Positions 8,388 through 16,420 of a stretch of 64,000 nucleotides of DNA are shown here, one piece after another. Origin of the DNA: Bosea sp. RAC05. GTDB taxonomy: Bacteria > Pseudomonadota > Alphaproteobacteria > Rhizobiales > Beijerinckiaceae. Below the pieces are notes generated by a model that saw only the letters and a program-made list of their open reading frames with translations, made no database searches and was not told the DNA's origin. The first letter of the stretch is position 1; each line of letters starts with the position of its first letter. The translations under genes were made by a program, and so were the position numbers. The stretch lies in assembly GCF_001713455.1 (NCBI RefSeq), contig NZ_CP016464.1:4388001-4452000 (forward strand), given 5' to 3'.

Positions 8388-9191
8388 ATGGCCGACCGGC
8401 TCAAGGGCAAGATCGCCATCGTCTTCGGCGCCGGCTCCTCCGGCGAGGGCTGGGGCAATGGCAAGGCGGCGGCTGTCGCCTTCGCCCGCGAGGGCGCCCG
8501 CATCGCCTGCATCGACATCAGCCAGGCGGCGGCCGAGGAGACCGCGGCGATCATCAATGGCGAGGGTGGCATCGCCATCGCGCTGGCCGCCGACGTCACG
8601 CGGCAGGCCTCGATCGACTCAGCCGTGGCCGCGACGATGACGCGCTTCGGCCGCATCAACATCCTCCACAACAATGTCGGCGTCACCCATATGGGCGGCC
8701 CGGTCGAATTGTCGGAAGAGCAGTTCCAGGCGGCGATCGACCTCAATCTCGGCCCGGTCTATCGCTGCTCCAAGGCCGTGATCCCGCATATGCTGGCCGG
8801 CGGCGGCGGCGCGATCGTCAACATTTCATCGATCGCCGCGATCCGCTGGGTCGGCTATCCCTATTTCGCCTATTACGCGACCAAGGCGGCCGTGAACCAG
8901 GCGACGGTGGCGCTCGCCATGCAATACGCAAGGCAAGGCATCCGGGCGAACTGCATCATGCCGGGCCTGATCGACACGCCGATGATCTACAAGCAGATCT
9001 CGGCGCAGTACCCCTCCGTCGAGGAGATGGTCGCCGCCCGCGACGCGCTCGTGCCGATGGGCAAGATGGGCACCGCCTGGGACATCGCCAACGCCGCCGT
9101 CTTCCTCGCCTCCGACGAGGCGAAGTTCATCACCGGCGTCTGCCTGCCGGTCGACGGCGGCCAGACCTGCGGCGCGAGCGGGGTGGGGTAG
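8388..9191 (+). CDS. SDR-family NAD(P)-dependent oxidoreductase
   Basis: 267 residues, classical short-chain dehydrogenase size. Dinucleotide loop is GAGSSGEGWGNGKA, longer than the usual TGxxxGIG; DVTRQ and NNVGVTHMG follow; catalytic Ser in INISSIAAIR and Tyr-Lys in YFAYYATKAAV; C-terminal FITGVCLPVDGG. The extended glycine loop defines a recognisable subgroup of SDRs. Co-directional with the TRAP genes across a palindromic repeat, it may oxidise the imported substrate (inference). Confidence 0.88.
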   Translation: MADRLKGKIAIVFGAGSSGEGWGNGKAAAVAFAREGARIACIDISQAAAEETAAIINGEGGIAIALAADVTRQASIDSAVAATMTRFGRINILHNNVGVTHMGGPVELSEEQFQAAIDLNLGPVYRCSKAVIPHMLAGGGGAIVNISSIAAIRWVGYPYFAYYATKAAVNQATVALAMQYARQGIRANCIMPGLIDTPMIYKQISAQYPSVEEMVAARDALVPMGKMGTAWDIANAAVFLASDEAKFITGVCLPVDGGQTCGASGVG

Positions 9192-9227
9192 AGGTCTGCC
9201 GTCATTCCGATCATGCTCTGAAACGCG

Positions 9228-9334
9228 CCGTCATCCTGGGCGGCCAAAGGCCGACCGGGATCCATCATCGGGCGCCGCGGAGCCCGATGATGGATCCCGG
9301 CCTGCGCCGCTGCGCGGCTTGTCCAGGATGACGG
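9228..9334. repeat. Dispersed palindromic element, family B, copy 1
   Basis: Long inverted repeat opening CCGTCATCCTGGGCGGCCAA and closing with CCAGGATGACGG; an inner pair of arms (ATCCATCATCGGGC / GCCCGATGATGGATCC) forms the tip. Related copies are at 17236, 19540, 21827 and 31554. It separates two convergent genes. Confidence 0.88.
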
Positions 9335-9362
9335 GGGTGGTTCTGGCTGCAAGTTGCGACGG

Positions 9363-10109
9363 TTACCCCCGCCTTGCGATCCAGTCCGCCAGCGGTCCCG
9401 CCAGCCCGACGCTCTCCTTGCCCGCCGGCCGCGCGAAGCTGCCCGTACGCGCCTTGAGCGGCCGCAGCAGCGCCAGCGTCTGCGCCTGCCGCACCGCCGC
9501 CTGGACCTGGTCGATCACCGGCACGGGAATGCGCTCGCGAACCTTCGCCGCCAGCCCCGCCAGCGGCGCCCCGGCCAGGATCACCACATCGGCCTGCGTG
9601 CTCGCGACCGCCTCGTTGGCGAGCGCGACCAGCAGGTCTTCCTTCTCCTCCTGCACGTCGGAGATCGAGCGGAAGGCGCCGTCGAGCATGCGGATGCCGG
9701 CGCAGCGATCGACCATGCCATGCATCTCGACGCATTCCTGATACCAGGGCCCCAGCGCGCTCGCGAAGGTGACGATGGCGAAGCGCCGGCCGAGCATGCA
9801 GGCCGTCAGCATTGCCGCCTCCGCCATGCCGACCACCGGCACCTCGAACAATTCTCGCGCCGCGAACAGGCCGGGATCGCCGAAGGCCGCGATCACCGCC
9901 GCGTCATAGCCCCCCGCCCGCTCCGCCAGCATCTCGAGCGCCATCGCCCCGCCGATCTGCGCCTCCGCCCGCGTCGAGATGTAGGGGACCCCGCGCGGCG
10001 CGGTCGCGGGCACGATCTGCGTGTCCGGGCCGACGACCTGCACCGCCGCAGCGAGCAGCCGCGTCGTCAGGCTCTCGCTGGTGTTCGGGTTCAGCAGCAG
10101 GATCTTCAT
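9363..10109 (-). CDS. Asp/Glu/hydantoin racemase-like protein without visible catalytic cysteines
   Basis: 248 residues, the usual size of hydantoin racemases; the start MKILLLNPNTSESLT is the standard N-terminus of the family and has a purine-rich ribosome site. The fold landmarks are clear (NPNTS, AAFGDPGLFAARELFEVPVV, GMAEAAMLTACMLGRRFAIV). In characterised cysteine racemases the two catalytic cysteines sit in ACFGDPG and LGCAG-like motifs; here these read AAFGDPGL and ILAGAPLAGLA, so both positions lack cysteine. It may still bind a related substrate, or have another activity. Divergent from iolR. Confidence 0.8.
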   Translation of the reverse strand: MKILLLNPNTSESLTTRLLAAAVQVVGPDTQIVPATAPRGVPYISTRAEAQIGGAMALEMLAERAGGYDAAVIAAFGDPGLFAARELFEVPVVGMAEAAMLTACMLGRRFAIVTFASALGPWYQECVEMHGMVDRCAGIRMLDGAFRSISDVQEEKEDLLVALANEAVASTQADVVILAGAPLAGLAAKVRERIPVPVIDQVQAAVRQAQTLALLRPLKARTGSFARPAGKESVGLAGPLADWIARRG

Positions 10110-10205
10110 CGGGCTCGCTCTCTCGGGATGGCGCGCCGCGCCTGCAGGCTGCGTGCCATGGCGCCGCCCTCCGATCCAGCCCGGATCGTGCGCACGGCGC
10201 AGCGC

Positions 10206-10221
10206 GTTCCATCGCTGGAAC
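10206..10221. promoter_or_regulatory. Perfect palindrome between the racemase-like gene and iolR
   Basis: GTTCCATCGCTGGAAC, 6-bp arms around a 4-bp centre, in the divergent gap 68 bp before the iolR start. Position suggests an autoregulatory operator for the RpiR-type regulator or control of the divergent gene. Confidence 0.4.
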
Positions 10222-10288
10222 ACTTGATCCATTCCGCGCGCGCTGCCAGAAGGGCTGACGCGCGGCGCGCGGCCGGGAGAGAGATGGC

Positions 10289-11167
10289 ATGACGGACGAG
10301 ACGGCCCTTGCGGCCCCTCGCGATTTCGACGGCCTGAGATCGCTGATCCTCGCCCGCCGCCAGTCGCTGCCCAAGCGCATCGCCCAGGTCGCCGCCTATG
10401 CGCTCGACAATCCCGACGAGATCGCCTTCGGCACGGCGGCCAGCATCGCGGACGCTGCGGGCGTCCAGCCCTCGACGCTGGTACGCTTCGCCCAGCATCT
10501 CGGCTTCGACGGCTTCACCAGCCTGCAGAGCGTCTTCCGCGAGCGCCTGCGCGAGCGCAATTCGAGCTATGAGGAGCGGCTCAGCGCGCTGCGGGCCGAT
10601 GTCGGCGACAACGGCGCCAATCACCGCATCCTCGAGGGCTTCCTGACCGCCTCGGGCACCTCGCTCGACCTTCTGGCCCGCTCGCTCGACGAGGCGCAGC
10701 TCGACCGCGCCATCGCGGCGCTCGCGGGCGCGGAGACGGTCTTCATCCTGGCGCGGCGGCGCTCCTACCCGGTGGCGAGCTACATGGCCTATGCGCTGGG
10801 CAAGCTCGGCGTGCGCAACCAGCTCGTCGAATCGGCTGCGGGCTTGAGCCCCGAGATCCTCTCCTTCGCGACGCAGCGCGACGTCGCGCTCGCCGTCAGC
10901 TTCTCGCCCTATGCGGCCGAGACGATCGATGAGGCCCGCCAGCTCTCGGAGCGCGGCGTGCCGGTCGTCGCCATCACCGACAGCGCCTTCTCACCGCTGG
11001 TCCAGTTCGCGACGCTCTGGTTCGAGGTCGCAGAGGCCGATTTCGGCGGCTTCCGCACGCTCTCGGCCACCATGGCACTGTCGATGGCGCTCGCTGTCGG
11101 CATCGGCGACGCGCGCCGGGACCGCAAGCCCGGCAAGCCGCGCGGACGCGCGCGCAGCCCCGCCTGA
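10289..11167 (+). CDS. iolR: RpiR-family regulator, probable inositol catabolism repressor
   Basis: 292 residues. N-terminal RpiR helix-turn-helix (LPKRIAQVAAYALDNPDEIA ... GVQPSTLVRFAQHLGFDGF) and a C-terminal sugar-isomerase (SIS) domain (ETVFILARRRSYPVASYMAY ... VALAVSFSPYAAETIDEAR). A GGGAGAGAG ribosome site precedes the ATG. It is immediately upstream of iolC in the same direction; in rhizobia the inositol repressor IolR is of this RpiR type, not the DeoR type of Bacillus. The gene name rests on that context. A GGAA-N6-TTCC site lies between it and iolC. Confidence 0.82.
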   Translation: MTDETALAAPRDFDGLRSLILARRQSLPKRIAQVAAYALDNPDEIAFGTAASIADAAGVQPSTLVRFAQHLGFDGFTSLQSVFRERLRERNSSYEERLSALRADVGDNGANHRILEGFLTASGTSLDLLARSLDEAQLDRAIAALAGAETVFILARRRSYPVASYMAYALGKLGVRNQLVESAAGLSPEILSFATQRDVALAVSFSPYAAETIDEARQLSERGVPVVAITDSAFSPLVQFATLWFEVAEADFGGFRTLSATMALSMALAVGIGDARRDRKPGKPRGRARSPA

Positions 11168-11193
11168 CGCCCTCGGCTCCGCCGTCCAGATCG

Positions 11194-11216
11194 GGAACAT
11201 CCATTCCGAATTGACT
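11194..11216 (+). promoter_or_regulatory. GGAA-N6-TTCC IolR-type site next to a -35-like TTGACT
   Basis: GGAACATCCATTCC at 11194-11207 fits the GGAA-N6-TTCC pattern reported for rhizobial IolR. TTGACT at 11211-11216 could be a -35 element; the -10 is not clear (TTTCGT with 17-bp spacing). It lies about 100 bp upstream of the iolC start, where a repressor of the iolCDEB genes would bind. Confidence 0.5.
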
Positions 11217-11305
11217 GGAAAGTAGAACTGTTATTTCGTAAACGACGGATCGCCGGAACGCGCAGCGCAGCCGGGACCAGGGGCAGGACGAGGCGGGAGA
11301 ACGAC

Positions 11306-13240
11306 ATGGCGGCATCGCAGGGCGGACCCGCGCCGTCGCTCGACGTCATCACCATCGGGCGCGCATCGGTCGATCTCTACGGCCAGCAGATCGGCTCGCG
11401 GCTCGAGGATGTCGGCAGCTTCGCCAAATCGGTCGGCGGTTGCCCGGCCAACATCGCCATCGGCACCGCGCGGCTGGGGCTGCGCTCGGCCCTGCTGACC
11501 CGCGTCGGCGACGAGCAGTTCGGCCGCTTCCTGCGCGAGCAGCTGGCCCGTGAGGGCGTCGATCTCGGCGGGTTGAAGACCGACCCGCAGCGGCTGACGG
11601 CGCTCGCCATCCTCTCGGTCGAGAGCGACAAGTCCTTCCCCCTGTTGTTCTACCGCGAGAACTGCGCCGACATGGCGCTGGAGGAGGAGGACGTCGACCC
11701 GGCCTTCCTCGCCACAGCCCGCGCCGTCGTCGTCACCGGCACCCATTTCGCGAGGCACAACACCGAGGCCGCCCAGCGCAAGGCGATGCGGCTGATGCGG
11801 GCGCAGGGCGGCAAGGTCATCCTCGACATCGACTACCGCCCCAATCTCTGGGGGCTCGCCGGCCATGCCGCCGGCGACAACCGCTACATCGCATCAGTCG
11901 CCGTCTCCGAGCGGATGAAGAGCGTCCTGCCCGGCTGCGACCTCGTCGTCGGCACCGAGGAGGAGGTGCTGATCGCCTCGGGCGAGAGCGAGCTGCTGCC
12001 GGCGCTGAAGACGATCCGCGCGCTCACCCCCGCCACGATCGTGCTCAAGCGCGGCCCGATGGGCTGCATCGTCTATGAGGGCGAAATCTCCGACGATCTC
12101 GAGGACGGCATCATCGGCAAGGGCTTCCCGATCGAGGTCTACAATGTGCTGGGCGCGGGCGATGCCTTCATGTCCGGCTTCCTGCGCGGCTGGCTCGGCG
12201 GCGAGAGCCTGCAGACGGCCGCGACCTGGGCCAATGCCTGCGGCGCCTTCGCCGTCTCGCGGCTGCTCTGCTCGCCCGAGAGCCCGACCTTCGCGGAGCT
12301 GCAGTACTTCCTCAGGAACGGCAGCCCGCATCGCGCGCTCCGCAAGGACGAGGCGATCAACCACATCCACTGGGCGACGACGCGGCGCCGCGACATCCCC
12401 TCGCTGATGGCGCTCGCCTGCGACCACCGCGCCCAGCTCGAGGAAGTCGCGCAGAAGGTCAGTGCCGACCCCGCCCGCATCCGCGACTTCAAGGTGCTGG
12501 CGGTCAAGGCTGCCGCCCGCGTCGCGGCCGGCCGGCCGGGCTACGGCATGCTGCTCGACGAGAAGCATGGCCGCGAGGCGATGTTCGAATTCGCCCGCCA
12601 CCCCTTCTCCTGGCTCGGCCGCCCGGTCGAGCAGCCGGGCTCGCGGCCGCTGCGCTTCGAGGGCAGCCAGGACATCGGCTCGGCTCTGCCGGAATGGCCG
12701 GTCGATCACTGCATCAAGGCGCTCTGCTTCTACCACCCCGACGACGAGCCCGCGCTCAAGCAGGCCCAGCAGGAGACGCTGCGGGCCCTCTTCGAGGCCG
12801 CCCGCAAGGTCGGCCGCGAATTGTTGGTCGAGATCATCGCCGGCCGCAACGGCCCGCTCGGCCCCGACACGATCGCCCGTGCGATGCAGGAGCTCTACGG
12901 CCTCGGCATCAAGCCCGACTGGTGGAAGCTCGAGCCGCAGGCCTCCCCCGCCGCCTGGGCCGCGATCGAGCAGACCATCGCCCGCAATGACCCCTGGTGC
13001 CGCGGCGTGCTGCTGCTCGGGCTCGACGCCCCCGCCGAGGAGCTCGAGGCCGGCTTCGCCGCCACGGCCGCCACCCCCATCGTCAAGGGCTTCGCCGTCG
13101 GTCGCACCATCTTCATGGCCGCCGCCGAGGCCTGGCTTGCCGGCCGCATGGACGACGAGGCGGCGATCGCCGACATGGCCCGCCGCTTTGGCGCGCTGAC
13201 CGAACTCTGGATCGCCACCCGCGACCGCAAGGCGGCGTAG
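11306..13240 (+). CDS. iolC: 5-dehydro-2-deoxygluconokinase fused to a DUF2090 domain
   Basis: 644 residues. Residues 1-330 are a PfkB/ribokinase-type sugar kinase: DVITIGRASVDLYGQQIGSR at the start, GGCPANIAIG, and the ATP/anion-hole motif VLGAGDAFMSGFLRGW near 278-293 with the catalytic Asp. Residues ~345-644 are DUF2090, a TIM-barrel aldolase-like domain (SLMALACDHRAQLEE, GYGMLLDEKHGREA, WPVDHCIKALCFYHP). It phosphorylates 2-deoxy-5-keto-gluconate; the attached domain is thought to supply the following aldolase step in proteobacteria lacking a separate iolJ. GGGAGAA ribosome site. Fusion of this kind is usual in Hyphomicrobiales. Confidence 0.93.
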   Translation: MAASQGGPAPSLDVITIGRASVDLYGQQIGSRLEDVGSFAKSVGGCPANIAIGTARLGLRSALLTRVGDEQFGRFLREQLAREGVDLGGLKTDPQRLTALAILSVESDKSFPLLFYRENCADMALEEEDVDPAFLATARAVVVTGTHFARHNTEAAQRKAMRLMRAQGGKVILDIDYRPNLWGLAGHAAGDNRYIASVAVSERMKSVLPGCDLVVGTEEEVLIASGESELLPALKTIRALTPATIVLKRGPMGCIVYEGEISDDLEDGIIGKGFPIEVYNVLGAGDAFMSGFLRGWLGGESLQTAATWANACGAFAVSRLLCSPESPTFAELQYFLRNGSPHRALRKDEAINHIHWATTRRRDIPSLMALACDHRAQLEEVAQKVSADPARIRDFKVLAVKAAARVAAGRPGYGMLLDEKHGREAMFEFARHPFSWLGRPVEQPGSRPLRFEGSQDIGSALPEWPVDHCIKALCFYHPDDEPALKQAQQETLRALFEAARKVGRELLVEIIAGRNGPLGPDTIARAMQELYGLGIKPDWWKLEPQASPAAWAAIEQTIARNDPWCRGVLLLGLDAPAEELEAGFAATAATPIVKGFAVGRTIFMAAAEAWLAGRMDDEAAIADMARRFGALTELWIATRDRKAA

Positions 13241-13268
13241 GCTCCATGCCGACATCCAACCCGCGCGG

Positions 13269-13373
13269 GTCATCCCGGACGGAGCGCAGCGGAGATCCGG
13301 GATCCATTCCGGAGCCTTTGCGGGTTAGGTTCCGGAATGGATCCCGGGTCTCCCTCCGGTCGCCCGGGATGAC
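13269..13373. repeat. Dispersed palindromic element, family C, copy 1
   Basis: Opens GTCATCCCGGACGGAGCGCA and closes CGCCCGGGATGAC, with inner arms GGGATCCATTCCGGA / TTCCGGAATGGATCCC. It fills the gap between iolC and iolD. Confidence 0.88.
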
Positions 13374-13406
13374 AGCCGGTTATCGTACAGAGAGTCGGAA
13401 ACCGAA

Positions 13407-15254
13407 ATGACCGCCACCATCCGCCTCACCATGGCCCAGGCGCTGACGCGCTATCTCAGCCGCCAGATGACCGAGATCGACGGGCAGCGCCTGCCCATCT
13501 TCAGCGGCGTCTGGGCGATCTTCGGCCATGGCAATGTCGCAGGCCTCGGCGAGGCGCTCTGGCAGGAGCGCGATCGCCTGCCGACCTTCCGCGCCCATAA
13601 CGAGCAGGCCATGGCCCATGCGGCCATCGCCTATGCCAAGACGAACATGCGCCGCCGCTTCATGGCGGCGACGACCTCGATCGGCCCCGGCGCGACCAAT
13701 CTGGTGACGGCTGCGGCGCTCGCCCATGTCAACCGCCTGCCGGTGCTGCTGCTGCCCGGCGACGTCTTCGCCAACCGCATTCCCGATCCCGTCCTCCAGC
13801 AGGTCGAGCATTTCAGCGACGGCACGGTCTCGGCCAATGACTGCTTCAAGCCGGTCTCGCGCTATTTCGACCGCATCACCCGGCCCGAGCAGATCATCCC
13901 GGCGCTGCAGCGCGCCTTGCAGGTGCTGACCGACCCGGCCGAATGCGGCCCGGTGACGCTCGCGCTCTGCCAGGACGTGCAGGCGGAAGCCTATGACTAT
14001 CCCGAGAGCTTCTTCGAGGAGCGCCTCTGGACGCCGCGCCGCCCGCGGCCCGACCGGGCAGAACTCGCAGCGGCTGCGGCCGCGCTGAAGGCCGCGAAGA
14101 AGCCGCTGATCGTGGCCGGCGGCGGCGTGCTCTATTCCGGCGCCAGCGACGAACTCGCCCGCTTTGCGACGCAGACCGGCATCCCCGTCTGCGAGACTCA
14201 AGGGGGCAAGTCGACCCTGCCCGATGACGCGCCGCTGAACATGGCCGCCATCGGCGTCACCGGCACAGGCGCCGCCAACCGCCTCGCCGCGGAGGCCGAT
14301 CTCATCCTCGCGGTGGGCACGCGCCTGCAGGATTTCACCACAGGCTCCTGGGCCCTCTTCGCCGCCGGCAAGAGCGTGATCGGCCTCAACGTCCAGGCCT
14401 TCGACGCCGGCAAGCACCGCGCCTTGCCGCTGGTCGCTGACGCCCGCGAAGGCCTGGCCGAGCTGCGCGACGCGCTCGGTGGCTGGACGGCCCCCGCCAG
14501 CTGGACCAGCGACGCCAAGGCCGGCAAGGCGGCGTGGCGGAAGGAGGCGCAGGCCGTCACCGCCGCGACCAACGCGGCGCTCCCCTCGGACGCCCAGGTC
14601 ATCGGCGCCGTCCAGCGCAGCCTCGGCGCGGAGGTCATCCTGCTGCATGCGGCCGGCGGGCTGCCCGGCGAATTGCACAAGCTCTGGCAGGCGGGCTCGC
14701 CCGGCTCCTACCACGCCGAATACGGCTTCTCCTGCATGGGCTACGAGATTGCCGGCGGGCTCGGCGCCAAGATGGCACGGCCCGACCGCGAGGTCGTCGT
14801 CATGGTCGGCGACGGCTCCTATCTGATGATGAACTCCGAGATTGCGACCTCGGTGATGCTCGGGCTCAAGCTCACCATCGTGCTGCTCGACAACCGCGGG
14901 TTCGGCTGCATCAACCGCCTCCAGAACGCCACCGGCAGCGCCTCCTTCAACAACCTTCTCAAGGACGCCCGGCACGAGACCCTGCCCGAGATCGACTTCG
15001 TCGCCCATGCCGGAAGCCTCGGCGCGATCGCGCTCAAGGCCGGCTCGATCGCGGAGCTGGAAACCGCGCTCGCCCAGGCGAAGACAAACACCCGCACCAC
15101 GGTCGTCGTCATCGACACCGACCCGCTGGTCTCGACCGGCGCTGGCGGCGCCTGGTGGGATGTCGCGGTGCCGGAGGTCAGCGAACGTGCCGAAGTCCGC
15201 GCCGCGCGAGCAAGCTATGACGAGCGCCGCAAGCGGCAGACGATCGGCGATTGA
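13407..15254 (+). CDS. iolD: 3D-(3,5/4)-trihydroxycyclohexane-1,2-dione hydrolase
   Basis: 615 residues, thiamine-diphosphate enzyme of the acetolactate-synthase superfamily that opens the ring of trihydroxycyclohexanedione to 5-deoxy-glucuronate. N-terminal pyrimidine-binding domain with the activating Glu in FRAHNEQAMAHAAIAYAK; central domain; C-terminal pyrophosphate domain with the Mg/TPP motif GDGSYLMMNSE near residue 467 and DNRGFGCINRLQ. VWAIFGHGNVAGLGEAL and TSIGPGATNLVTAAALAHVN are characteristic of IolD. Sits between iolC and iolE; separated from both by palindromic repeats. Confidence 0.95.
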   Translation: MTATIRLTMAQALTRYLSRQMTEIDGQRLPIFSGVWAIFGHGNVAGLGEALWQERDRLPTFRAHNEQAMAHAAIAYAKTNMRRRFMAATTSIGPGATNLVTAAALAHVNRLPVLLLPGDVFANRIPDPVLQQVEHFSDGTVSANDCFKPVSRYFDRITRPEQIIPALQRALQVLTDPAECGPVTLALCQDVQAEAYDYPESFFEERLWTPRRPRPDRAELAAAAAALKAAKKPLIVAGGGVLYSGASDELARFATQTGIPVCETQGGKSTLPDDAPLNMAAIGVTGTGAANRLAAEADLILAVGTRLQDFTTGSWALFAAGKSVIGLNVQAFDAGKHRALPLVADAREGLAELRDALGGWTAPASWTSDAKAGKAAWRKEAQAVTAATNAALPSDAQVIGAVQRSLGAEVILLHAAGGLPGELHKLWQAGSPGSYHAEYGFSCMGYEIAGGLGAKMARPDREVVVMVGDGSYLMMNSEIATSVMLGLKLTIVLLDNRGFGCINRLQNATGSASFNNLLKDARHETLPEIDFVAHAGSLGAIALKAGSIAELETALAQAKTNTRTTVVVIDTDPLVSTGAGGAWWDVAVPEVSERAEVRAARASYDERRKRQTIGD

Positions 15255-15259
15255 CGGGT

Positions 15260-15341
15260 CGTCATTGCGAGCGCAGCGAAGCAATCCAGGGGGGCGTAGA
15301 GCCCAACGAGACTGGATTGCTTCGCTGCGCTCGCAATGACG
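15260..15341. repeat. Dispersed palindromic element, family A, copy 3
   Basis: Near-perfect inverted repeat with the family A arms (CGTCATTGCGAGCGCAGCGA to CTCGCAATGACG), starting 5 bp after the iolD stop and ending 31 bp before iolE. Confidence 0.9.
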
Positions 15342-15372
15342 ACGCAAACCATGGACGAGAAAGACCCCACAC

Positions 15373-16257
15373 ATGATCCGCATCGGCGCAAACCCCATCG
15401 GCTGGTCGAATGACGACATGCTGGAGATTGGCGGCGACATTCCGCTCGAGACCTGCCTGAGCGAGGCCCGCACGGCCGGCTTCACCGGCATGGAGCTCGG
15501 CAACAAGTTCCCGCGCAGCGCCGCGGCGCTGAAGCCGATCCTCGACGCCCATGGCCATGCGCTCGTCTCCGGCTGGTACTCGACCGAGCTTTTGATCCGC
15601 GACGTCGCCGCCGAGATGGAAGCCGCGAAGGCCCACGCCACCCTGCTCCGCGACATGGGCTGCAACGTTCTGATCGCGGCCGAGACCTCCAACGCCATCC
15701 ATTCCGACATGGCCAAGCCGCTCTCGGCCCGCCCGGTGCTGGCAAAGGACGACTGGGCGTCGTTCGGCGCGCGCTACACGAACTTCGCCGAGGGCCTGAA
15801 AGCCGAATACGGCCTCCAGCTCGTCTATCACCACCATATGGGCACAGTGGTGCAGACCGAATCCGAGATCGACCGCTTCATGGCCGTCACCGGCGACGCC
15901 GTCGGGCTCCTGCTCGACACCGGCCACGCCACCTGGGGCGGCGGCGATCCCGCCCGCATCGCAAGGCACTGGAAAGCGCGCATCCACCATGTCCATTGCA
16001 AGGACATCCGCGAGGCGGTGATGTGGCAGTCCAACAGGGAGGACTGGTCCTTCCTGCAATCGGTGCTGGCCGGCGTCTACACCGTGCCGGGCGACGGACT
16101 GATCGACTATGTCCGCGTGCTCAAGGAACTGCAGGGCTATTCCGGCTGGATCGTCGTCGAGGCCGAGCAGGACCCGAAGAAGGCCGAGCCCAAGACGTAC
16201 GCCAGGCTCGGCCACGCCAATCTCAGCCGCTTCGTCAAGGAAGCGGGGCTGGGCTGA
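15373..16257 (+). CDS. iolE: Myo-inosose-2 dehydratase
   Basis: 294 residues, xylose-isomerase-like TIM barrel that dehydrates 2-keto-myo-inositol to trihydroxycyclohexanedione, the step before IolD. Family marks: IGANPIGWSNDDM at the start, FTGMELGNKFPR, LVYHHHMGTVVQTESEID (metal-binding His/Glu), LLLDTGHATWGGGDP, IHHVHCKDIR and the C-terminal GWIVVEAEQDPKKAEP. Spacing to iolB is 163 bp, occupied by a family C repeat. Confidence 0.95.
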   Translation: MIRIGANPIGWSNDDMLEIGGDIPLETCLSEARTAGFTGMELGNKFPRSAAALKPILDAHGHALVSGWYSTELLIRDVAAEMEAAKAHATLLRDMGCNVLIAAETSNAIHSDMAKPLSARPVLAKDDWASFGARYTNFAEGLKAEYGLQLVYHHHMGTVVQTESEIDRFMAVTGDAVGLLLDTGHATWGGGDPARIARHWKARIHHVHCKDIREAVMWQSNREDWSFLQSVLAGVYTVPGDGLIDYVRVLKELQGYSGWIVVEAEQDPKKAEPKTYARLGHANLSRFVKEAGLG

Positions 16258-16267
16258 TCAACCTCCG

Positions 16268-16378
16268 CCGTCATTCCGGACAAGCCGCGACAGCGGCGCC
16301 GATCCGGAATCCATTATAGAGCGCCATCGTACCCTACGATGGAATCCGGGTCTGCGCTTCGCTTGCCCGGAATGACGG
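16268..16378. repeat. Dispersed palindromic element, family C, copy 2
   Basis: Opens CCGTCATTCCGGACAAGCCG and closes CCCGGAATGACGG, inner arms GATCCGGAATCCATTATAG versus GATGGAATCCGGGT. Lies between iolE and iolB. Confidence 0.85.
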
Positions 16379-16420
16379 TCGTGTTCTGCAACAGGCTTTG
16401 AGACATCAAGGACGCACCCC

